From assembly GCA_023136735.1 (NCBI GenBank), contig JAGLQQ010000121.1:1-7057 (forward strand): 7,057 nt of DNA, read 5' to 3'. Positions 1 through 5,435 of this stretch are shown here, piece after piece. Positions within the stretch are counted from its first letter, which is position 1. The number at the start of each line of letters is the position of its first letter. The translations under genes and the position numbers were made by a program. The notes under the pieces were generated by a model, which saw nothing but the letters and a program-made list of their open reading frames with translations, was not told the DNA's origin and made no database searches. The stretch is from Candidatus Omnitrophota bacterium. GTDB taxonomy: Bacteria; Omnitrophota; Gorgyraeia; B26-G9.

Positions 1-707
1 CTGGTATGATTCTAGTGACCGGACCAACTGGAGTTGGTAAAACAACCACAATGAATGCGATGATTGATATTATTAACAGAGAGCGCTCTGATAGGGTAAT
101 TATTATTGAAGACCCTATTGAATATATTCACGAGCATAAAAAAAGCGTTATCATTCAAAGAGAGGTTTATTCAGATACTAGAACTTTTGCCAGTGCTTTG
201 GTGCATACTTTGAGGCAAGACCCTGATGTAATATGTGTTGGTGAGATGAGAGATCTTGAAACAATCTCGACAGCTTTAACCGCAGCTGAAACCGGGCATC
301 TGGTTCTGGCAACTTTGCATACACCTGATGCTTCTCAGACAATTGACAGAATTATTGATGTCTTCCCGCCTCATTCACAACAGCAGATAAGAATGGTGCT
401 GGCCAATGTTCTTGAAGGTATTGTTTCTCAGCAGTTATTACCTCGAATTGACGGCAAAGGCAGAGTTATGGCATCAGAAATACTTATAGCATCACCTGCT
501 ATGCGTAATATAATCCGGGAGGCAAAAACAGAGCAGATTCCTACGGTTATGCAGACTAGTATGGACATAGGAATGCAGCTTATGGATACCTCATTGAAGG
601 AGTTGTATTCAAAGGGTGTTATTAGCTATGAAACAGCTATTAACAGAGTTAAGGATCTATCTCATTTTAAAGCACTTCTTATGAAGTCAGGTAAAGAATC
701 GCGTTAA
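1..707 (+). CDS. pilT: Type IV pilus retraction ATPase PilT, 5'-truncated
   Basis: This is the C-terminal two thirds of a PilT-family secretion ATPase, the cytoplasmic hexameric motor that disassembles pilin fibres and drives twitching motility and DNA uptake. The reading frame is open to the window edge; its first complete codon is at 3-5, and the N-terminal PAS-like domain (roughly 120 residues in the family) lies outside. Counting from the Met codon at 6, the visible motifs are Walker A GPTGVGKTTT (6-15), the Asp-box region IIIEDPIEY (32-40), Walker B VICVGEMRD (75-83) and the His box ETGHLVLATLHT (95-106). The C-terminal AMRNIIRE segment (165-172) and the GMQLMDTSLKEL stretch (189-200) are PilT-like, which favours PilT over PilB, although the paralogue PilU is not fully excluded. 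The Met at 6 is internal, not the start. The gene ends 3 bases before uvrB, so the two are likely co-transcribed. Confidence 0.9.
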   Translation, partial: GMILVTGPTGVGKTTTMNAMIDIINRERSDRVIIIEDPIEYIHEHKKSVIIQREVYSDTRTFASALVHTLRQDPDVICVGEMRDLETISTALTAAETGHLVLATLHTPDASQTIDRIIDVFPPHSQQQIRMVLANVLEGIVSQQLLPRIDGKGRVMASEILIASPAMRNIIREAKTEQIPTVMQTSMDIGMQLMDTSLKELYSKGVISYETAINRVKDLSHFKALLMKSGKESR

Positions 708-710
708 GTA

Positions 711-2717
711 ATGAAACCTTTTAAGCTTATCAGCCCTTTTAAGGCCTGCGGGGATCAGCCGCAAGCGATTTCTAAGCTGACAAAACTCATTAAGTCAGGT
801 AATATTAATCAAACCTTGCTAGGGGTTACTGGCAGCGGAAAAACGTTTACCATGGCTTCAGTGATCGCCGCGGTCAATAAACCGACATTGGTTATTTCTC
901 ACAATAAAACTCTTGCTGCTCAGCTCTATGCGGAATTTAAAGGATTTTTCCCTGAAAATGCTGTTGAATATTTCGTTAGTTATTATGACTATTATCAGCC
1001 GGAAGCATATATTCCCCAAACTGATACATATATCGAAAAAGACGCTTCTATAAATGAGCGTATTAACCGTCTTCGTCTTGCGGCAACTGCATCTCTAATG
1101 AGCAGAAATGACGTAATAGTTGTTAGCAGTGTATCGTGCATCTATAACTTAGGATCGCCTGAAGAGTACAAGGCTATGTATGTTCACTTAAAGGTTGGAC
1201 AGGTTATTGACCGTGATGAACTTTTAAGTAAATTCATAAAAATTCGCTATGAGCGGAATGATATCGAATTTTTGCAGGGAATTTTTAGAGTTCGCGGTGA
1301 TACAGTAGAGATTTTCCCTGCTTATGAGCAAAAAGCTGTTAGGGTAGAATTTTTTGGTGATACAATTGATCGAATTACTATGATTGATCCCATTAGTTTA
1401 AATAAGCTTACCCAGGAGAGTGAGATTGCTTTGTATCCGGCTAAGCACTTTTTAGTCGATGATGACATGCTTGATGCTGGAATGCAGTCAATCAGCTTGG
1501 AGCTTGAGGAGCGGTTAAGGGAGCTTAATTCACAAGGAAAATTGCTTGAGGCACAGAGGCTTGAATCTCGCACAAAGTATGATTTAGAAATGCTGCGTGA
1601 GACCGGATTTTGCCAAGGGGTGGAAAATTACTCCCGCCATTTAAGCGGGCGTCCAAAAGGAAGTCGGCCATCATGCCTTATCGATTATTTTGGCAGGGAA
1701 TTTTTAACAATTATTGATGAGTCGCATGTTACTATGCCTCAGGTGCGGGGAATGTATAATGGAGATAAGGCCAGAAAACAAGTTTTGACTGATTATGGTT
1801 TCAGGCTGCCATCATGCCTTGATAATAGGCCATTAAAGTTTGAAGAATTTGAAAAGGTGATTAATCAGGTGCTTTTTGCCTCAGCGACACCGTCAGATTT
1901 TGAAGTAGATCAAAGCAAAGGCGCGGTTGTGGAGCAGATGATCAGACCGACAGGGTTGATAGACCCTGAGATTATTGTAATGAGTTCAGCTAACCAGGTG
2001 GATGATTTAATTAGCAGAGTAAAGGTTAGTGCTCAAAAAAATGAGCGAGTTTTGGTGACTACATTAACAAAACGCATGGCTGAGGATCTGGCGCAATATC
2101 TTAAAGATGCGGGAATTGCTACGAGTTATATACACTCTGAGTTGAACGCGCTAGATAGGATTAAAGTAATAAGTGAATTACGAAAGAAAAATTTTGATTG
2201 TCTGGTTGGTGTTAATCTCTTAAGAGAGGGACTTGATCTTCCTGAGGTAGCGCTTGTTTGCGTTATGGACGCAGATAAAGAGGGGTTCCTGCGTTCCGCT
2301 ACCTCCTTGATCCAGGTTGCGGGCCGGGCAGCGCGCAATGTCAATGGTAAAGTGATCATGTATGCTGATACGATTACTAAATCATTGGCTAAAACCATAG
2401 AAGAAACTAGCCGAAGAAGGGAAAAACAGTTAAAATATAATAAAGAAAATGATATTACGCCCACGTCAATAAAAAAAGCCATAAAAGATTGGATAGAGAT
2501 TGAGCAAGAGGGAGAAAAAATTGTTTGCGATGTTGTAGCTAAGGATTTGAAGACGTATGAGCGATATTATTTAATTGATGAGCTGGAAAAAGAAATGGCA
2601 AAAGCCGCAAAGAACCTGCAGTTTGAAAGAGCGATTACTTTAAGAGATAAGATACTTATTTTAAAGAAAAAAGGAAAAAGTGGAAAAAAAGATAATAGAG
2701 TTTTTAAAAGAAAATAA
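711..2717 (+). CDS. uvrB: Excinuclease ABC subunit UvrB
   Basis: UvrB is the central subunit of nucleotide excision repair. It receives damaged DNA from UvrA, verifies the lesion with an ATP-driven helicase fold and recruits UvrC for incision. At 668 residues it is full length for the family. Visible are Walker A GVTGSGKT (38-45), the damage-probing beta-hairpin region YYDYYQPEAYIP (91-102), the Walker B/DEAD-like box DESHVT (336-341), the SAT motif FASATPSD (389-396), helicase motif V VGVNLLREGLDLPEV (499-513) and motif VI QVAGRAAR (535-542). A C-terminal UVR motif, ELEKEMAKAAKNLQFERAI (624-642), is the UvrC-contact coiled coil. The ATG at 711 gives the normal N-terminus, with the conserved GDQPQAI at 14-20. 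No good Shine-Dalgarno site precedes it; the start lies 3 bases after the pilT stop, suggesting translational coupling. The last 38 bases overlap birA in another frame. Confidence 0.97.
   Translation: MKPFKLISPFKACGDQPQAISKLTKLIKSGNINQTLLGVTGSGKTFTMASVIAAVNKPTLVISHNKTLAAQLYAEFKGFFPENAVEYFVSYYDYYQPEAYIPQTDTYIEKDASINERINRLRLAATASLMSRNDVIVVSSVSCIYNLGSPEEYKAMYVHLKVGQVIDRDELLSKFIKIRYERNDIEFLQGIFRVRGDTVEIFPAYEQKAVRVEFFGDTIDRITMIDPISLNKLTQESEIALYPAKHFLVDDDMLDAGMQSISLELEERLRELNSQGKLLEAQRLESRTKYDLEMLRETGFCQGVENYSRHLSGRPKGSRPSCLIDYFGREFLTIIDESHVTMPQVRGMYNGDKARKQVLTDYGFRLPSCLDNRPLKFEEFEKVINQVLFASATPSDFEVDQSKGAVVEQMIRPTGLIDPEIIVMSSANQVDDLISRVKVSAQKNERVLVTTLTKRMAEDLAQYLKDAGIATSYIHSELNALDRIKVISELRKKNFDCLVGVNLLREGLDLPEVALVCVMDADKEGFLRSATSLIQVAGRAARNVNGKVIMYADTITKSLAKTIEETSRRREKQLKYNKENDITPTSIKKAIKDWIEIEQEGEKIVCDVVAKDLKTYERYYLIDELEKEMAKAAKNLQFERAITLRDKILILKKKGKSGKKDNRVFKRK
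2671..2675 (+). promoter_or_regulatory. Ribosome binding site for birA inside uvrB
   Basis: AAGGA sits 4 bases before a GTG start at 2680, within the lysine-rich 3' end of uvrB. It supports the GTG as the true birA start. The next in-frame Met is residue 58, which would remove the whole winged helix. Confidence 0.65.
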
Positions 2718-3639
2718 AGAAAACTTTATTTCCGGTGAGGAGATTTCACGCAAGCTGAAGGTGAGTCGAACGGCGGTGTGGAAGCATATCCAAAATCTAA
2801 AGGAAAACGGATATGAGATTGTTGCCCAGCCGCATTATGGTTATCGCTTAATGGGAATACCGGACAAATTGCTGCCGGATGAGATTAGTTATCGACTAAA
2901 AACGAAATTAATGGGCAAACGGATTTTTTCCTATGTCACAACTTCCTCGACAAATGATGTTGCTTATTCACTTGGTGAACAATCAATGCCGGAGGGAACA
3001 TTAGTATTGAGTGAGAAGCAGACCAAAGGCAGGGGGAGGATGGGCAGACAGTGGGCCTCACCGCCAAAAGGGGGGCTTTACTTTTCTTTGATTTTAAGAC
3101 CAAAGATAACCCCGACTGAAGCGGGAAAAATCACTTTAATGGCATCAATTTGTATCGCGAAAGTATTAAGAGATAACTATGAAGTTGAAGCAGTTATTAA
3201 ATGGCCTAATGATGTCTATGTAGGGCGTGATAAAATTTGTGGTATTTTGACTGAAATGAACGCGGAGCAGGATGGTATAAAATTTATAATTCTCGGGATA
3301 GGGATTAATCTTAACACTGATATCTCTAAGCTGCCAAAGGGTTCGACGTCATTAAAGGATATAACAAAACAAAATGTTAACAGGATACAGTTTTTACAAA
3401 AATTACTGCGCGAACTTGAACTGTATTATATGAAAATAAAAAATCTAAAGTTTGAAGAGATCATTACTGATTGGCGGGATCTTTCAATAACTCTGGGACG
3501 GCGTATAAAGGTTAAATGGCGTTCATCACTTATTGAGGGCCAGGCTATGGATATTGACATTTCAGGTGCTTTAATTGTCAGGGATGATTTTGGTTTTTTT
3601 CACCACATACTAAGTGGTGATGTTACTATAATGAAGTAG
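2680..3639 (+). CDS. birA: Bifunctional biotin--protein ligase / biotin operon repressor BirA
   Basis: BirA activates biotin to biotinyl-5'-AMP and transfers it to the carrier-protein lysine of biotin carboxylases such as acetyl-CoA carboxylase. The group II form also binds DNA. Residues about 1-57 form a winged helix: ISGEEISRKLKVSRTAVWKHI (around 17-37) is the helix-turn-helix, followed by the GYEIVAQPHYGYRL wing. The ligase domain shows TSSTNDVA (88-95), the biotinyl-AMP loop GRGRMGRQW (117-125), KWPND (174-178), the catalytic-lysine region KICGILTE (185-192, Lys185) and LGIGIN (205-210). A C-terminal SH3-like domain spans about 272-319 and ends in the usual LSGDVTI. At 319 residues it has the usual length for a two-function BirA. 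The start is GTG, overlapping uvrB by 38 bases. The repressor role is inferred from the winged helix; no biotin synthesis gene is in view. Confidence 0.94.
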   Translation: MEKKIIEFLKENKENFISGEEISRKLKVSRTAVWKHIQNLKENGYEIVAQPHYGYRLMGIPDKLLPDEISYRLKTKLMGKRIFSYVTTSSTNDVAYSLGEQSMPEGTLVLSEKQTKGRGRMGRQWASPPKGGLYFSLILRPKITPTEAGKITLMASICIAKVLRDNYEVEAVIKWPNDVYVGRDKICGILTEMNAEQDGIKFIILGIGINLNTDISKLPKGSTSLKDITKQNVNRIQFLQKLLRELELYYMKIKNLKFEEIITDWRDLSITLGRRIKVKWRSSLIEGQAMDIDISGALIVRDDFGFFHHILSGDVTIMK

Positions 3640-3640
3640 C

Positions 3641-3709
3641 GGATAGCTAAAAAAGCAGCGGAAAAACAGCGATTATCGTTTAGCGAATAGCTTGTGTTAT
3701 GTGCTATCC
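3641..3709. repeat. Long-range inverted repeat just after birA
   Basis: GGATAGC (3641-3647) is perfectly complementary to GCTATCC (3703-3709), with 55 bases between. The inner part contains CGATTATCG, itself a small palindrome. The pair is only 7 bases and no T-run follows, so it does not look like a standard terminator. It could be chance. Confidence 0.35.
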
Positions 3710-3723
3710 TGAAATAGGTTGAC

Positions 3724-3767
3724 AAAAAAGAGAGTAAATCGTTCGGCTATGAAAACTGTTTTTACTC
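3724..3767 (-). terminator. Possible weak intrinsic terminator on the minus strand
   Basis: On the minus strand, GAGTAAA (complement of 3761-3767) pairs with TTTACTC (complement of 3732-3738) and is followed two bases later by TTTTTT (complement of 3724-3729). That is the hairpin-plus-U-run layout. Against it, the 7-bp stem is AT-rich, the loop is 22 bases, and no minus-strand gene or strong promoter lies upstream of it. Confidence 0.25.
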
Positions 3768-3791
3768 CCTCCACAAAGATTGGCGGGCAGG

Positions 3792-3825
3792 CATTCCCTC
3801 ATCCCGCGTGACTCCGAGGGAAATG
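3792..3825. repeat. Hairpin-forming inverted repeat
   Basis: TTCCCTC (3794-3800) pairs perfectly with GAGGGAA (3816-3822). Two further pairs (3792-3793 with 3824-3825) form past one bulged A at 3823. The loop is 15 bases and GC-rich. No T-run follows on either strand. The function is unknown. Confidence 0.5.
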
Positions 3826-3954
3826 TTGATTTTACGCGTCCATGCTAAAATAACCATTTAAATCCGCAAAAATAGTTCTCATATCTTAGGAGTGTGAGCA
3901 TCTTTTGGTGATAGCGTTCAAGAGCGATTAGTACATAAGTTTTAATGAGAAAAG

Positions 3955-3980
3955 TGTCCCCGCCGCAAAAAGGCGGGACA
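3955..3980. repeat. GC-rich hairpin with one bulged C
   Basis: TGTCCCCGCC (3955-3964) pairs with GGCGGGACA (3972-3980), giving nine base pairs with a single bulged C and a 7-base loop, GCAAAAA. It is the strongest local hairpin in the spacer. No U-run follows on the + strand, so it is not a classic terminator. The right side, GGCGGGACAGGCG, resembles GGCGGGCAGGCA at 3782-3793, hinting at a shared repeated unit. Confidence 0.6.
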
Positions 3981-4050
3981 GGCGTATCGGTTTAAAAGAC
4001 AGCGGTAACGGCTCGAAATGGATAAGTTTGGTGAAAAATAGTTTTTTAAG

Positions 4051-4069
4051 CGAACGAAGAGAGCGTTCG
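4051..4069. repeat. Short perfect inverted repeat
   Basis: CGAACG (4051-4056) and CGTTCG (4064-4069) form a 6-bp stem with a 7-base loop, plus one flanking G-T wobble. It lies about 105 bases before coaX. No T-run follows in the + direction, so it may be an element of a coaX leader or chance. Confidence 0.4.
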
Positions 4070-4115
4070 TCCCTCGTCTCAATGAGCGGAGCGAATGGTC
4101 ATCCGTCGTCCTTCG

Positions 4116-4132
4116 TACGCAATACGCAATAC
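4116..4132. repeat. Small tandem repeat, unit TACGCAA
   Basis: TACGCAA occurs twice in a row, followed by a partial TAC, making 17 bases (2.4 copies). It lies 42 bases before the coaX start. The array is too short to assign a role. Confidence 0.6.
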
Positions 4133-4163
4133 TAAAAAAAGTAAAATAGAAGCAGGAAGATTA

Positions 4164-4171
4164 AGAGGTGA
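4164..4171 (+). promoter_or_regulatory. Ribosome binding site for coaX
   Basis: AGAGGTGA, within TTAAGAGGTGAG, lies 3 bases before the ATG at 4175 and closely matches the anti-Shine-Dalgarno complement with one G missing. It fixes the coaX start at the first Met, directly before the conserved DIGNS motif. A TAAAAT at 4142-4147 could be a -10 box, but I see no matching -35. Confidence 0.6.
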
Positions 4172-4174
4172 GAG

Positions 4175-4963
4175 ATGTTACTTTTAGTAGATATAGGTAA
4201 TAGCAGTACAACATTTGGAATCAGTAATGGGAAGAAAAAGTATTTTTGCTGGCATTGCCCAACGAAAACCTTAGAAAAAAAGAAAAGTTTTCAAGTGAGT
4301 CAAATTGAAAACCTTAAAAGAGGCAAGATCAATCAGAATAAAATAAGCGCTGTTATTATTTGTTCTGTTGTCCCTAAACTTAATAGAATCATAAAAAAGA
4401 ACTATAAGGATATGTTTTTAAATGGCAAAGTCTTTTTCATTGGTAACGACATCCAGATTCCTATAAACAATAAGTACAAATTTCCCTTGCAAGTCGGTAA
4501 TGACCGATTGGTGAATGCTCTTGGTGTGAAGTTCTCCTATAGTCTTCCGGCTATGGTTGTTGACTTTGGAACAGCGATTACAATTGATATTATTTCAAAA
4601 AAAGGTGATTATTTGGGGGGAGTTATTGTTCCTGGAATTAACCTTTCCTTGAAAGCATTATATGAAAATACTGCTTTGCTGCCGCTTTTAAATCCGCGAA
4701 AACCAAAAGCCATATTAGGCAAAGATACGGAAAATTCCATATTAAGCGGGATTTTTTATGGCTACTCATTTCTTGTTGATGGACTAATTGGAAAGCTTAA
4801 AGCGACTTTTAATGCGGCTCCAGTGGTGATTGCAACAGGGGGGAATCTTGAAATCATGAAGCAGCTTTGCAAAGGTATTGACCATTATAGTCAGAATTTA
4901 ACTTTAAAAGGTATCGAAATAGCTTATAATTTGACAATAAATAAAGCAAAACAGCCTAAATAA
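4175..4963 (+). CDS. coaX: Type III pantothenate kinase CoaX
   Basis: CoaX phosphorylates pantothenate to 4'-phosphopantothenate, the first committed step of coenzyme A synthesis, in the cytoplasm. It belongs to the ASKHA (actin/Hsp70/sugar kinase) fold, usually needs a monovalent cation and is typically not feedback-inhibited by CoA. Visible motifs are the phosphate-1 loop VDIGNSSTTFG (5-15), VGNDR (107-111, with Asp110 at the expected catalytic-base position), the phosphate-2 motif VVDFGTAITID (128-138), GGVIVPGINLSLKAL (148-162), ATGGN (220-224) and the C-terminal NLTLKGIEIAY (241-251). At 262 residues it has normal length, with no key residue obviously missing. Adjacent birA-coaX pairs also occur in other bacteria, but here a 535-base spacer separates them, so coaX may have its own promoter. 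A 159-base regulatory gap separates it from groES. Confidence 0.94.
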   Translation: MLLLVDIGNSSTTFGISNGKKKYFCWHCPTKTLEKKKSFQVSQIENLKRGKINQNKISAVIICSVVPKLNRIIKKNYKDMFLNGKVFFIGNDIQIPINNKYKFPLQVGNDRLVNALGVKFSYSLPAMVVDFGTAITIDIISKKGDYLGGVIVPGINLSLKALYENTALLPLLNPRKPKAILGKDTENSILSGIFYGYSFLVDGLIGKLKATFNAAPVVIATGGNLEIMKQLCKGIDHYSQNLTLKGIEIAYNLTINKAKQPK

Positions 4964-5017
4964 TCAAAAATACCAAATAAATACCCGAAATTCTCTGAAA
5001 CAATTTAAATTTAAAGC

Positions 5018-5061
5018 TTGATTTTAATTATTGAATATGTTATCTTTAATTTTCATGTAAT
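5018..5061 (+). promoter_or_regulatory. Candidate groESL promoter region
   Basis: Two housekeeping-sigma arrangements are possible in this AT-rich stretch: TTGATT (5018-5023), 17 bases, TATCTT (5041-5046); or TTGAAT (5031-5036), 19 bases, TGTAAT (5056-5061). The second places the -10 directly against the operator. I cannot choose between them from sequence alone. Either would put the operator at or just after the transcription start. Confidence 0.45.
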
Positions 5062-5088
5062 TTAGCACTCAACAGGTGAGAGTGCTGA
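5062..5088 (+). promoter_or_regulatory. CIRCE operator (HrcA binding site) of groESL
   Basis: TTAGCACTC (5062-5070), a 9-base spacer, then GAGTGCTGA (5080-5088). The CIRCE consensus is TTAGCACTC-N9-GAGTGCTAA, so this site has 17 of 18 arm bases, with one A-to-G change in the right arm. In known systems the HrcA repressor binds it and is released on heat shock when GroEL is occupied. It sits 34 bases before the groES ATG, the usual place. hrcA itself is not in the window. Confidence 0.95.
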
Positions 5089-5108
5089 TAAATAAATGTT
5101 AACCTAAA

Positions 5109-5117
5109 AAGGAGGTG
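5109..5117 (+). promoter_or_regulatory. Ribosome binding site for groES
   Basis: AAGGAGGTG is a near-perfect Shine-Dalgarno match, 5 bases before the ATG at 5123. An out-of-frame ATG at 5119 is only one base after it and is too close to be used. Confidence 0.85.
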
Positions 5118-5122
5118 TATGT

Positions 5123-5413
5123 ATGGCGATTAAACCATTGGGAGATCGTATATTAGTAAAGGTTCTAGATGCAAAGGACAAGACTGAAAGCGGAATTTAC
5201 TTACCTGACAGTGCAAAAGAAAAGCCGCAAGAGGCTGAGATTATAGCTGTTGGCCAGGGGAAGGTTCTTGAGAGCGGAAAAGTTCAGGCTCCGGAAGTAA
5301 AAGTAAAAGACAAAGTTCTTTTTGGGAAATATTCCGGAACTGCTGTAAGTACTAAAGAAGGTGAGGAGTACCTTATATTAAGAGAAGATGACATATTAGC
5401 CGTTATTTCATAA
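5123..5413 (+). CDS. groES: Co-chaperonin GroES (Hsp10)
   Basis: GroES is the heptameric lid that caps the GroEL ring with ATP bound and encloses the client protein in the folding chamber. At 96 residues it is a typical full-length GroES. Visible are the N-terminal signature KPLGDRILVK (4-13), the mobile loop around 17-34 carrying the GroEL-contacting hydrophobic tripeptide IYL (25-27), the barrel segment KDKVLFGKYSGT (62-73) and the C-terminal EEYLILREDDILAVI (81-95). It is the first gene of the CIRCE-controlled operon, with groEL 22 bases downstream, so transcription is expected to rise on heat or other folding stress. Confidence 0.98.
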   Translation: MAIKPLGDRILVKVLDAKDKTESGIYLPDSAKEKPQEAEIIAVGQGKVLESGKVQAPEVKVKDKVLFGKYSGTAVSTKEGEEYLILREDDILAVIS

Positions 5414-5417
5414 AAAT

Positions 5418-5423
5418 AGGAGG
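5418..5423 (+). promoter_or_regulatory. Ribosome binding site for groEL
   Basis: AGGAGG in the 22-base groES-groEL gap is a strong Shine-Dalgarno core, 12 bases from the ATG at 5436. That is slightly longer than ideal. It supports the start that gives the canonical MAKQLKF N-terminus. Confidence 0.8.
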
Positions 5424-5435
5424 AAAAGTAAAATT

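Larger units (their letters stand above)
3640..4174. other. 535-base spacer without a credible gene, rich in short inverted repeats
   Basis: All frames are closed by frequent stops. The longest ATG-initiated frames I read are about 16-20 codons and lack ribosome binding sites. The stretch holds several separate hairpin-forming segments (3641-3709, 3732-3767, 3792-3825, 3955-3980, 4051-4069), a short tandem repeat (4116-4132) and a 10-base direct repeat AAAAATAGTT (3868-3877 and 4034-4043). I recognise no tRNA, tmRNA, SRP, 6S or RNase P landmark on either strand. It may be a decayed repeat element, an unrecognised small RNA locus, or simply a leader for coaX. Confidence 0.75.

Noticed and set aside
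1322..2482. Two minus-strand open frames within uvrB (1322-1573 and 2126-2482)
   Set aside because: They are antisense to well-conserved UvrB coding sequence, serine/leucine-rich as expected of reverse-frame shadows, and match no family I know.
3600..3620. Perfect 7-bp hairpin (TCACCAC / GTGGTGA) near the end of birA, next to a T-run
   Set aside because: The T-run precedes the hairpin on the + strand and reads as an A-run after it on the minus strand, so it is not a terminator. The bases encode the FFHHILSGDV segment leading into the normal BirA C-terminus, which explains them.
3719..3724. Perfect TTGACA, a consensus -35 box
   Set aside because: No -10-like hexamer lies 16 to 18 bases downstream (the bases there are around GTTCGG); the nearest, TATGAA at 3748, is 23 bases away.
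3749..3811. Plus-strand frame of 20 codons starting ATGAAAACTG
   Set aside because: It has no ribosome binding site and no recognisable motif, and its length is expected by chance.
3832..3882. Minus-strand frame of 16 codons starting ATGAGAACT
   Set aside because: It lacks a good ribosome binding site and is too short to support without conservation data.
5001..5016. AT-rich palindrome AATTTAAATT between coaX and groES as a coaX terminator
   Set aside because: The stem would be entirely A-T, and no stable hairpin with a following T-run is visible, so it cannot be called a terminator.
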